16,863 nt of DNA from Candidatus Sulfotelmatobacter sp. (GCA_030040725.1 JASHTD010000483.1:1-16863), one strand, 5' to 3'; positions 1 to 6,448 are shown, counted from the first letter of the stretch. Notes: generated by a model not told the origin, from the letters alone. Numbers and translations are program-made.

Positions 1-309
1 TCGGAAGTAAAAAGAATGCGGTTCTTTGTGGTTGAAGTTGCGGCCAAGATTTTACTCTCCTTAGAAATTGCTCTGGGCTTTCAATGCTTTTCAGCAATGA
101 TGGCGGGAGTTTGGAATGCAGTCGCGTAAAGAGCGGAACTGCAAAGGCCAATCATACTATCGGGTTTTGGGGCAGCGCAAGCATTATTGGCCGGAAATCC
201 ACCCGCAGGGAAGGCTAGCAGCGGGGATCGCGCGCTCCAATGACTTTGGGGTTAACTGCAGTAGAGTGAATTAAATAGCGGAAATTGGGTGGTGGGTGGG
301 AAGCGAGGA
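1..309. other. Intergenic stretch, no gene recognised
   Basis: I see no coding frame with a credible start, Shine-Dalgarno site or recognisable protein here, and no RNA gene. The composition is more AT-rich than the coding regions. It may be the distal part of an upstream intergenic region. From about base 260 it passes into repeat-like sequence. Confidence 0.5.
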
Positions 310-358
310 CGAGAATGTCTCGGGTTCAAATCTGGTGGGGGAAAACCCCATTTTGGGG
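310..358. repeat. Cluster of small palindromes in the leading intergenic region
   Basis: Two small hairpins lie close together. CGAGA-ATG-TCTCG is at 310-322. A GGGG/AAAA/CCCC/ATTTT/GGGG run is at 338-358, where the middle C4 can pair with either flanking G4 block. With the repeat at 435-565 this looks like non-coding, REP-like composite DNA. Short open frames across it give low-complexity peptides and are not credible genes. Confidence 0.4.
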
Positions 359-434
359 AAAGGATGGGCCAACCCCGCCTCAGGGCAGGCTCTGTCGCAG
401 AAAGCGGGACCTTCGGCAGCCTCCGGCCGCGGCC

Positions 435-565
435 TTGTTTGTCTGTGACGAGTGAACGTGAAAATCCCCGCCCAAGCGAAGCCCATTCGGCTTCGCTCAG
501 GGCAGGCTTTGGACGGGGCACCCTCGAAAGATATAACCGACCGATTAGCGTGGGCGAGCCCCAAC
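435..565. repeat. Dispersed intergenic repeat, copy 1
   Basis: This stretch closely matches bases 4492-4620. Both share TTTGTCTGT near the left end, then CCCCGCCCAA, then CATTCGGCTTCGCTCAGGGC followed by AGGCTTTGGAC, and finally TATAACCGAC. The short peptide ACPERSRMG, encoded on the minus strand, is a familiar by-product of such repeats in environmental bacterial genomes. No transposase is nearby. I read it as a REP-like dispersed element, not a gene. Confidence 0.7.
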
Positions 566-759
566 ACACCTGGTTATCGAGGGAAAAGTAACAAATTTTC
601 TTTCCTGTGCCAGTCCATTATGCTACCGTGCTTGCCGCACGTTTGGGCTTGAAAGCTCACCAGAGACTTTGGTCCTATGCGTGAAATTCTTTCTTGTTTC
701 GTTACCAGCTTCCCCCCGGCTTTTTTCGCTAATTCAAATGGAAGATAGGTGCTCTGCAT

Positions 760-791
760 GGGGTGACCCCGACGCAAAGAGTTGCGTGGGG
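760..791 (+). promoter_or_regulatory. Leader hairpin just upstream of the Shine-Dalgarno site
   Basis: The core is ACGCAA-AGAG-TTGCGT (772-787), extended by CCCC (767-770) and GGGG (788-791) around one bulged G. The same CCCC can instead pair with GGGG at 760-763 across a TGA loop, so the two pairings exclude each other. The stem ends two bases before AGGAGGA (794-800), which lies 6 nt from the ATG at 807. The stem resembles the hairpin repeats at 5343-5378 and 10455-10531. An effect on translation is inference. Confidence 0.5.
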
Positions 792-806
792 TGAGGAGGA
801 ATTTCA

Positions 807-3800
807 ATGAAGCGCCACTTCGTCCGGATAATGGCGGTGCTGTGTCTATTGAGCTTTTTCGGGGAGGCGCAGAATAGCAGCAATAGTTCCGCTTCCGTTT
901 CGGTTCCGCCGGTCATTCAATTCACTAACGTTGCCAGCGATGAAGGTGGAACGCCACTGACTGGCACGGTCAGCATTACTTTCTCTCTGTATAACACTGC
1001 GGTCGGCGGGCAGGCGCTGTGGAGTGAAACGCAGAGCGTGCAGCTTGGCAATGCGGGCCAGTATTCGGTCTATCTGGGACTGACGCAAGCCAACGGATTG
1101 CCGACGAATCTGTTCATCAGCGGGCAGGCGCAGTGGCTGGGAGTGAAGATCGAGAGCCAGCCGGAGCAGGCGCGCGTGTTTCTGGTGAGTGTGCCGTACG
1201 CGATGAAAGCGGGAGACGCGGCCACCGTGGGAGGATTGCCGCCGTCGGCTTTCGTTATGGCAGCCACTGGATCGGTAGGCGGCAGCAGTTCCGTATCTTC
1301 ATCGGCGGGGAGCAACTCTTCGTCGGATTCTTCGCTTCCACCCAACGGCGCGATTACGGGCGCGGGTACGGTCGACTTCATCCCGATGTGGGACACGACT
1401 TCAGACATCGTCGACTCGGTGCTGTTCCAGTCAGGGACAAAGATCGGCATCAATACGACAACTCCAGCCTCGACTCTGGACATCAAGGGCAGCAGCACGG
1501 TGCGCGGCACATTGAACCTGCCGGCGACGGGCACGGCAACGTCTAGCGGCGGTTTCAATTCGCAACCGATCACGCAGGTGGCCTCGGCGTTCAACAGCAG
1601 AACGGCCGTGAATCAGACGTTCGAGTGGCAGGCCGAGCCGGTGAACAATAACACCAGCGGCGCGAGGGGCACCTTGAACCTGCTGTTTGGGCAAGGGGTG
1701 AGCAAGCCCTCGGAAACGGGTCTGAGTATTGCCAGCAACGGACAGATTACATTCGCTCCCGGACAGGCTTTTCTCGGCGCAGGCACGGTGACGAGCGTGG
1801 CGAGCGGGACAGGATTAACCGGGGGTCCGATCACAAGCAGCGGAACACTGCAGATCGATCCGACAGTCGTACCCGAACTCAACGCCGGCAGCAATAACTT
1901 CGCCGGCAGCATCACGGCAAGCAGCTTCACGGGAAATGGCGCGGGCTTGACGAATGTGAACGCAGCCACGCTCAACGGGCTTACTTCGAGTGCGTTTGCA
2001 CCGGCAGGCACGTACGCGACGCTGGGCGCGAACACGTTCAATGGGACACAGACGGTCACCGGAGCGGTGAGCACAACCACCGGCTTCCAGATCGGTGGTG
2101 TTCCGTTTGATTACGGCACCGTCGCGGACCTTAACGCCTTTCTGGGCTTTGCGGGAACTTCAACGGCAGCGCAAAACCTCACGGGAGTCGGTGTCGGAGC
2201 GTTAGCTTCCGACGTCGGTGACGTCACCGGGAACGGCTGGTGGAATACCGCGGTGGGTGCGAGGGCCCTGAAATCGAATAACTTTAGCGGTACACCATAT
2301 GGCCCATCGGCCGCCCTCAATTCCGCTCTGGGATACGAGGCGCTTTACAAGAACATCACTGGCAGCTACAACACCGCGGCCGGAACCGAAGCTCTCTACT
2401 ACAACATCACTGGCGGATATAACACCAGCCTCGGCTTTCTTGCCGGAACCGATTCCAGCACGACCAACCTTAATAACGCCACGGCGATCGGCGCATTTGC
2501 AGACGTATCTCAAAGCAACTCCCTAGTGCTGGGCGCGATCTCAAACAAGAACGGCTGCACGTCCTCGAACAACTGCACCAGCGCCAACGTCGGCATTGGC
2601 ACCACCGCGCCTGCCTACGCGCTCGACGTGTATGGCACCGGCCACTTCACGCAGGCCGTGACATTTGGCTCGCCGGTGAACTTTGCCAGCGGGCAAACCT
2701 TTCCCGGAGCGGCTGAGCTAACAGGGACAAACACGTTTACCGGCAATCAAACGGTAGACGGCGCCGAGACAGTGAACGGAAATGAGGCGGTGAACGGCAA
2801 TCTGACCGTCACGTCAGGCGCGAACCCTACCGTGAGTATTGGCACTTTGACGACTGCGGGGACGTTCGACCTGTACGGCACTGAGACGGTGACCGGAAGT
2901 GAGACGCTGAATGGAAGTGTGATCGTGAATGGAAGTGAGATCCTGAACGGAACTGAGTCGCTGACCGGCAATTTGGATCTGACGGGCCAATTCCCCATCG
3001 TCAGCATCGGTGAATCGAGCTTTCCGGGCATCCTCGCGATTGGGGGCACTGCGTTCGACTACGGGTCAACGGGCACGGAGAACGCCTACCTAGGCTTTGC
3101 CGGGAGCGGTTCCCTGCTTTCCTCCGGGCAGCAAAATACAGGCGTAGGATTTCAGGCGCTTTTGTCCAACACAGCGGCTGGGTCGTCGGGCGGGTTTAAC
3201 ACGGCCATTGGGTCCGAGGCGCTTTATGCAAACACCTCGGGCGGCCACAACACGGCCAGCGGCGCGAACGCTCTTCTTGAAAACAACACAGGTAGCTACA
3301 ACACGGCCACCGGCGTATCCGCCCTTTATTCCAACACCTCCGGCGGCGTCAATACCGCCGTCGGAAACCAGGCGCTCTTCTCCAACATAACAGGCAGCAG
3401 CAACACTGCTACCGGTGACTACGCCCTTGACGCCAACACCACGGGCAGCTACAACACGGCCAACGGATACGCAGCATTTAACTACAACACCGCGGGCAGC
3501 GGAAATACCGGCCTCGGCTACCTGGCCGGACCCGACTCGACCGTCGGCACGATTAACAATGCCACTGCTGTTGGCGCGTACGCCGACGTTACCCAGAGCA
3601 ATTCCCTCGTGCTGGGCGCGATCACGGGTCAGAACCAATGCACCAGTTCCAGCACTCCTCCTTGCCAGGGCGTAAACGTGGGTATCGGCACAACGGCGCC
3701 AAAATACACGCTGCACGTGGTCGATAACGGATCGGGGGGCGCTGGCATCGGGGTCGTCTCGAGCATCGTCGGCGATAGCGCCGTTTATGGCCGGAACACG

Positions 3801-4379
3801 GCGACCTCGGGCACAGGCACAAACGGAGGGTCGTTCTACACTTCCAGCCCGCAGGGAGCCGCAGTCGTAGGCGTCAACCAAGCGAGCGATTCGGTAGCCG
3901 CGTACTTCGGCGGAAACGTGACAATTACCGGCAATCTCAGCAAGGGCAGCGGCTCGTTCAAGATCGATGACCCGCTCGACCCGGCGAACAAATACCTCTA
4001 TCACTCCTTCGTCGAATCGCCGGACATGATGAACATTTACAACGGCAACGTCACGACAGACGATCAAGGCCTGGCTGTCGTCCTGCTGCCAAAGTATTTC
4101 GAGGCCTTGAATCGCGATTTCCGTTATCAGCTGACTGTGATGGGCCAGTTCGCACAGGCCATCATCGAGCAGGAGGTGGCCGACAATCGGTTTGTCATAC
4201 GGACGGACAAGCCGAATGTCAAGGTTTCATGGCAGGTCACTGGCATCCGACAGGACGCTTACGCGAAGGCGCACCCGGTTCCGGTGGAGGTGGAAAAGCC
4301 GGAGGATGAACGCGGCCACTACCTGCATCCGGAGTTGTTTGGCGCCTCTGAGCAGGACCGAATCGGACCTCCGCGTTGA
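807..4379 (+). CDS. Giant secreted NTAxG-repeat surface/adhesin-like protein
   Basis: Predicted exported protein of 1190 residues. The start is supported by AGGAGGA at 794-800. Residues 1-22 form a signal peptide (basic MKRHFVR, then a hydrophobic core). Residues about 30-150 are a beta-rich N-terminal domain, followed by a Ser/Gly-rich linker. Two related repeat modules (about residues 429-608 and 745-970) contain units such as GSYNTAAGTEALYYNITGG, and each ends in a Cys-Cys segment followed by NVGIGTTAP. Two hexapeptide-repeat blocks lie at residues 644-667 and 689-724. The end (about 1045-1190) is a distinct domain rich in charged and aromatic residues, not the S74 self-cleaving chaperone I would expect in a phage tail spike. 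Similar NTAxG repeats occur in Hep/Hag-like adhesins and tail-fibre-like proteins. A fibrous beta-solenoid surface structure is likely; the ligand is unknown. It appears to stand alone, with no recognised secretion partner beside it. Confidence 0.85.
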   Translation: MKRHFVRIMAVLCLLSFFGEAQNSSNSSASVSVPPVIQFTNVASDEGGTPLTGTVSITFSLYNTAVGGQALWSETQSVQLGNAGQYSVYLGLTQANGLPTNLFISGQAQWLGVKIESQPEQARVFLVSVPYAMKAGDAATVGGLPPSAFVMAATGSVGGSSSVSSSAGSNSSSDSSLPPNGAITGAGTVDFIPMWDTTSDIVDSVLFQSGTKIGINTTTPASTLDIKGSSTVRGTLNLPATGTATSSGGFNSQPITQVASAFNSRTAVNQTFEWQAEPVNNNTSGARGTLNLLFGQGVSKPSETGLSIASNGQITFAPGQAFLGAGTVTSVASGTGLTGGPITSSGTLQIDPTVVPELNAGSNNFAGSITASSFTGNGAGLTNVNAATLNGLTSSAFAPAGTYATLGANTFNGTQTVTGAVSTTTGFQIGGVPFDYGTVADLNAFLGFAGTSTAAQNLTGVGVGALASDVGDVTGNGWWNTAVGARALKSNNFSGTPYGPSAALNSALGYEALYKNITGSYNTAAGTEALYYNITGGYNTSLGFLAGTDSSTTNLNNATAIGAFADVSQSNSLVLGAISNKNGCTSSNNCTSANVGIGTTAPAYALDVYGTGHFTQAVTFGSPVNFASGQTFPGAAELTGTNTFTGNQTVDGAETVNGNEAVNGNLTVTSGANPTVSIGTLTTAGTFDLYGTETVTGSETLNGSVIVNGSEILNGTESLTGNLDLTGQFPIVSIGESSFPGILAIGGTAFDYGSTGTENAYLGFAGSGSLLSSGQQNTGVGFQALLSNTAAGSSGGFNTAIGSEALYANTSGGHNTASGANALLENNTGSYNTATGVSALYSNTSGGVNTAVGNQALFSNITGSSNTATGDYALDANTTGSYNTANGYAAFNYNTAGSGNTGLGYLAGPDSTVGTINNATAVGAYADVTQSNSLVLGAITGQNQCTSSSTPPCQGVNVGIGTTAPKYTLHVVDNGSGGAGIGVVSSIVGDSAVYGRNTATSGTGTNGGSFYTSSPQGAAVVGVNQASDSVAAYFGGNVTITGNLSKGSGSFKIDDPLDPANKYLYHSFVESPDMMNIYNGNVTTDDQGLAVVLLPKYFEALNRDFRYQLTVMGQFAQAIIEQEVADNRFVIRTDKPNVKVSWQVTGIRQDAYAKAHPVPVEVEKPEDERGHYLHPELFGASEQDRIGPPR
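2092..2630 (+). repeat. Internal module, copy 1, of the giant repeat protein
   Basis: This coding module opens with IGGVPFDYGT and an AFLGFAG segment, continues with NTAxG repeats of about 23 residues, then an NNATAIGAFADV/SNSLVLGAI segment, a Cys pair and NVGIGTTAP. The same order recurs at about 3039-3715, so part of the gene has been duplicated and has then diverged. Copy 1 has fewer NTAxG units than copy 2. Confidence 0.7.
2736..2807 (+). repeat. 18-bp coding tandem repeat, block 1 (4 units)
   Basis: Four in-frame 18-bp units start at 2736, 2754, 2772 and 2790. They encode FTGNQT, VDGAET, VNGNEA and VNGNLT. The pattern is a hydrophobic residue, then x-Gly, then polar residues, consistent with short beta-solenoid coils. 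The array is codon-phased inside the large secreted-protein gene. Confidence 0.75.
2871..2978 (+). repeat. 18-bp coding tandem repeat, block 2 (6 units)
   Basis: Six in-frame 18-bp units start at 2871, 2889, 2907, 2925, 2943 and 2961. They encode LYGTET, VTGSET, LNGSVI, VNGSEI, LNGTES and LTGNLD. Adjacent units are very similar in DNA (for example GTGAATGGAAGTGAGATC against CTGAATGGAAGTGTGATC), which suggests expansion by slippage or unequal exchange. Confidence 0.8.
3039..3715 (+). repeat. Internal module, copy 2, of the giant repeat protein
   Basis: Second copy of the module first seen at 2092-2630. It opens with IGGTAFDYGS and an AYLGFAG segment, has more NTAxG units than copy 1, then NNATAVGAYADV, SNSLVLGAI, a Cys pair and NVGIGTTAP. 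Unit number therefore differs between the copies. Confidence 0.7.
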
Positions 4380-4491
4380 AGCGGACTGCTGAAGTGAGCA
4401 CTCGGTTATCTGGGCCTCTGTCCTGATGGTGCGAGCAAAAGCATTAAGGATGGACCGCCGGCCATTCGAGCAGATTAATTCAGTGCAGCCA
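4380..4491. other. Spacer after the giant gene
   Basis: This is short non-coding sequence between the stop codon of the large gene and repeat copy 2. I found no clear stem followed by a T-run, so no intrinsic terminator can be assigned. Confidence 0.4.
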
Positions 4492-4620
4492 GTTTGTCTG
4501 TAACGGGTAAACAGGAAAGTCCCCGCCCAAAGCAGAGCCCATTCGGCTTCGCTCAGGGCAGGCTTTGGACTGGGCGACCCCGGAAGTTATAACCGACGTG
4601 TTCGCCTGGGCCGGCCCCCA
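4492..4620. repeat. Dispersed intergenic repeat, copy 2
   Basis: Partner of copy 1 at 435-565 in the same orientation, with the same block order (TTTGTCTGT, CCCCGCCCAA, CATTCGGCTTCGCTCAGGGC, TATAACCGAC). The two copies bracket the large secreted-protein gene as direct repeats about 3.9 kb apart. No coding frame across it is credible. Confidence 0.7.
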
Positions 4621-4657
4621 GACCAAAATCAAAGCCGGCGAGCCTCCATCTTTGTGC

Positions 4658-4698
4658 TTGCATAGCATGCCTGCAGTGCCTACAATGGATGCATGCAA
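4658..4698 (+). promoter_or_regulatory. Putative vapBC promoter with inverted-repeat operator
   Basis: A -10-like TACAAT (4681-4686) lies 17 bp after TTGCAT (4658-4663, a weak -35). Transcription would start near 4693, which is the A of the antitoxin ATG, so the mRNA would be nearly leaderless. GCATGC occurs at 4665-4670 and 4691-4696, and TTGCAT at 4658 is mirrored by ATGCAA at 4693-4698. These inverted repeats flank the -10 element, as expected for an antitoxin-bound operator. Inferred from sequence only. Confidence 0.45.
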
Positions 4699-4935
4699 TA
4701 CACAATCCGGAATGTGCCGGGCAGGCTGGACGAAGCGCTGCGCAGGGCTGCCCGCGAGCGGGGCAAGAGCTTGAACGAAATGGCGATTGAAGCTCTGGCC
4801 CGGGGAGCCGGGGTTACTGTGGAACGCGACCGGCAACGCGATCTCGGCGACATCGCAGGCACGTGGCGGAAAGATCCCGCTTTCGACGTCGCCCTGGCCG
4901 CGCAGGACACCATTGACGAAGAGATGTGGCGGTGA
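4693..4935 (+). CDS. vapB: VapB/FitA-type ribbon-helix-helix antitoxin
   Basis: An 80-residue protein. The N-terminal MQYTIRNVPGRLDEALRRAA followed by GKSLNEMAIEAL fits the short beta strand plus two helices of ribbon-helix-helix DNA-binding antitoxins (FitA/CopG-like). The acidic, aromatic C-terminus (residues 60-80, ending EEMWR) is the usual toxin-neutralising tail. It overlaps the downstream PIN-domain gene by 4 nt (GTGA, 4932-4935), which implies translational coupling. No Shine-Dalgarno site precedes the ATG, in line with the leaderless promoter proposed above. In such families the antitoxin, alone or with the toxin, represses its own operon. Assignment as antitoxin is strong because of the partner; the exact family name is less certain. 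Confidence 0.88.
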   Translation: MQYTIRNVPGRLDEALRRAARERGKSLNEMAIEALARGAGVTVERDRQRDLGDIAGTWRKDPAFDVALAAQDTIDEEMWR

Positions 4936-5315
4936 GGCTGGCGCTCGACACCAACCGCTACACCGACTTGTGCCGTGGCCATGCGCGGGTGGTCGAAACG
5001 GTCGAGCTCGCCGACGAAGTCTGGCTGCCCTTCGTCGTACTGGGAGAGTTGCGCGCCGGATTTGCTGTGGGCAGTCAGGGCCCACGCAACGAGGCTGTCC
5101 TGCGCAGCTTTCTACTGAAGTCGGGCGTGGGCGTGCTCTACGCCGACGAGCAGACCACACACCATTACGGCGCCGTGTATCGGCAATTGCGGAAGCAAGG
5201 CACGCCGATCCCGACCAACGATATGTGGATCGCGGCCCTCATTCTGCAACATTCGCTTGTCCTGTGTGCCCGCGACGCGCACTTTGACGCGCTGCTCCAG
5301 CTCCCGCGCGTGTAG
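4932..5315 (+). CDS. vapC: VapC-type PIN-domain ribonuclease toxin
   Basis: From the GTG at 4932 the protein has 127 residues; a GTG six bases upstream (4926) would add two. The PIN-domain acidic residues are in place: D6 in LALDTN, E39 in LGELRAGF, D97 in TNDMWIAA, and D115 and D119 in the CARDAHFD segment. These coordinate Mg2+ or Mn2+ in VapC endoribonucleases, which cut tRNA or rRNA and halt translation. I chose 4932 because it gives the common GTGA stop-start overlap with the antitoxin and the typical short N-terminus before the first Asp. All catalytic residues are present and the length is normal, so the toxin is probably functional. The RNA target cannot be told from sequence. Confidence 0.92.
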   Translation: MRLALDTNRYTDLCRGHARVVETVELADEVWLPFVVLGELRAGFAVGSQGPRNEAVLRSFLLKSGVGVLYADEQTTHHYGAVYRQLRKQGTPIPTNDMWIAALILQHSLVLCARDAHFDALLQLPRV

Positions 5316-5342
5316 GGAATCGAGGCGTCCTTGGTTTCGCGT

Positions 5343-5420
5343 GCTACCCACCCTGCGCAAAAAACGCACAAGGATGCACCCTCAAAAGTTGTAACCGACC
5401 TGTTAGTCCAGCCCCCATTA
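5343..5420. repeat. Degenerate hairpin repeat fused to a TAACCGACC repeat end
   Basis: ACCCACCCTGCGCAAAAAACGCACAAGG (5346 onward, written here as a key match: CCCACCCT, CGCAAA, ACAAGG) resembles the hairpin at 10455-10488. It runs into GCACCCTCAAAAGTTGTAAC at about 5376-5395, matching the right end of copy 1 (GCACCCTCGAAAGATATAAC). It thus looks like a chimera of two repeat types. Confidence 0.5.
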
Positions 5421-5432
5421 GATTGTAGGGAT

Positions 5433-5480
5433 TCTTCGACGCGCGCTCGCGTGCGCGAGCGCTTGCTCAGAACGACAGGC
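5433..5480. repeat. GC-rich palindromic repeat with GCTTGCTCAGAA end
   Basis: A strongly self-complementary CGCGCTCGCG/CGCGAGCG core is followed by AGCGCTTGCTCAGAACGACA. The same combination recurs at 10374-10413 (CGCGCTCGCG, then AGCGCTTGCTCAGAATGACA), and the tail alone recurs near 9390. This is a dispersed REP-like element. Confidence 0.65.
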
Positions 5481-5538
5481 GGGCAAGGCAGGCCTGGATT
5501 CGCCACGGATCGCGCTGCGCATTGCCTCCCGAATTTTT

Positions 5539-5580
5539 TTGTAAATATGCCTTGACACGTATATACTTGATGGAGTATAT
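5539..5580 (+). promoter_or_regulatory. Promoter and ArsR-type operator of the six-gene cluster
   Basis: A perfect inverted repeat, ATATAC (5561-5566) and GTATAT (5575-5580), is separated by 8 bp. It overlaps the promoter in either reading: TTGTAA (5539-5544), 17 bp, TATACT (5562-5567), or TTGACA (5552-5557) with a -10 around 5575-5581. Both place transcription downstream of the ATG at 5570, which favours the ATG at 5588 as the true start. An AT-rich palindrome on the promoter is the usual binding site of ArsR-family repressors, so autoregulation is likely. Confidence 0.6.
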
Positions 5581-5587
5581 CAAAGGA

Positions 5588-5989
5588 ATGGAATCGGCAT
5601 TTGAAATTATTGCGGAGCCGAACCGGCGGGCGATCCTGAGCCTGCTGGTCTCGTCAGAACAGTCGGTGGGAGAGATCGAGCGGCAACTGCGGATGACGCA
5701 GCCGACCGTGTCGAAACACTTGCGAGTGCTGCGCGAGGCGGGTTTCGTGGAGTCGACCGTGGATGCGCAGCGCCGCCTTTACCGGCTGAGACCGGAACGA
5801 TTTCAAGAGGTCGATGCGTGGCTGGCTCAGTTCCGGAAGTTCTGGTCGGCTCACATCGATGCTCTCGAACGCCACCTTGACCGTATGGGGCGTTTTCCAT
5901 CAACCCCGGATCAGGCAACACCAGCGAAAAAGAAAACGAAAGAAAAGATGACGCGGCCCAAACCGCGCGGCAAAGGAGAAACGAAATGA
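5588..5989 (+). CDS. ArsR-family winged-helix transcriptional repressor
   Basis: A 133-residue winged-helix protein. Residues 1-75 hold the ArsR DNA-binding core: FEIIAEPNRRAILSLL, then SVGEIERQL, then the recognition helix TQPTVSKHLRVLREAGFV, and a wing with RRLYRL. There is no cysteine in the protein, so the ArsR/SmtB metal-thiol sensor site is absent. This matches the non-metal ArsR subgroup often encoded beside SRPBCC and VOC genes. The tail (about 108-133) is very rich in Lys, Arg and Pro. An upstream in-frame ATG at 5570 lies inside the promoter palindrome, so 5588 is preferred. Its stop overlaps the next start (ATGA). It probably represses its own operon; the signal is unknown. Confidence 0.9.
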   Translation: MESAFEIIAEPNRRAILSLLVSSEQSVGEIERQLRMTQPTVSKHLRVLREAGFVESTVDAQRRLYRLRPERFQEVDAWLAQFRKFWSAHIDALERHLDRMGRFPSTPDQATPAKKKTKEKMTRPKPRGKGETK

Positions 5990-6384
5990 AAATCAAAGTA
6001 ACCAGCATCTATGTGGACGACCAGGCCAAGGCCCTGAACTTCTATACCGACGTACTGGGTTTTGCCAAGAAAGCCGACTTCAGCAACGGCCCGTACCGCT
6101 GGCTGACGGTGGCCTCGGCGGAGGAGCCGAATGGGACGGAGCTGCAACTGGCGTTGAACAACAATCCGGCGGCCAAGGCGTATCAGCAGGCGATCTTTCA
6201 ACAGAATCAGCCCGCCATGATGTTCTTCACCGACGACGTCAAGGGCGACTACGAGCGGATCAAGGCCCGTGGGGCCGAGTTCACCATGCCGCCCACCGAG
6301 GTGCCGGGTTCGACGATTGCCATGCTGAAAGACACTTGCGGCAACCTGATTCAGCTTACGCAACTGGCACGCTGGTCAAATTAA
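5986..6384 (+). CDS. VOC-superfamily (glyoxalase/bleomycin-resistance fold) protein
   Basis: A 132-residue protein of the vicinal oxygen chelate superfamily. It shows the two beta-alpha-beta-beta-beta halves: VTSIYVDDQAKALNFYTDVL at the start, ELQLALN near the middle, AMMFFTDDVKGDYERIKARG in the second half, and the CGNLIQLTQ end typical of glyoxalase-like proteins. In metal-dependent members the first strand often carries a His; here that position is Ser/Tyr, so metal binding may be altered. Translation is coupled to the repressor through the 4-nt ATGA overlap, and GGAGAA lies just upstream. A role in detoxifying or binding a small electrophile or antibiotic is a family-level guess; the substrate cannot be named. 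Confidence 0.88.
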   Translation: MKIKVTSIYVDDQAKALNFYTDVLGFAKKADFSNGPYRWLTVASAEEPNGTELQLALNNNPAAKAYQQAIFQQNQPAMMFFTDDVKGDYERIKARGAEFTMPPTEVPGSTIAMLKDTCGNLIQLTQLARWSN

Positions 6385-6438
6385 GAGAATCAGTTAAGAA
6401 AATCAGCCGAGAAAATCAGCTAACGAGAATCAGGTTAA
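6385..6438 (+). repeat. Four-unit 13-14 bp tandem repeat between two operon genes
   Basis: Starting right after the VOC stop codon there are four units: GAGAATCAGTTAA, GAAAATCAGCCGA, GAAAATCAGCTAAC and GAGAATCAGGTTAA. They run up to AGGAGGAG, the Shine-Dalgarno site of the SRPBCC gene. The shared core is AATCAG. The array is purine-rich and little able to form secondary structure. Confidence 0.7.
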
Positions 6439-6448
6439 GGAGGAGAAA

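Noticed and set aside
318..342. tRNA-like T-loop (GGGTTCAAATC) in the leading intergenic region
   Set aside because: The flanking bases do not form a proper T-stem, and no matching acceptor, D or anticodon arms are seen upstream.
252..591. Overlapping short open frames in both strands
   Set aside because: They lie across dispersed repeats, give low-complexity or ACPERSRMG-type peptides, and have no ribosome-binding sites.
640..700. Possible riboswitch before the giant gene
   Set aside because: Only short, weak pairings are seen and no known aptamer core could be matched.
2330..3530. Regularly spaced similar segments resembling a CRISPR array
   Set aside because: The spacing of about 69-72 bp is in phase with codons and the repeats vary at third bases. 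They encode protein repeats.
3090..4067. Long minus-strand open frame (about 325 codons) opposite the giant gene
   Set aside because: It is a shadow of the repeat-rich, GC-rich coding strand. Its product is a low-complexity Arg/Val/Gly-rich repeat with no start signal.
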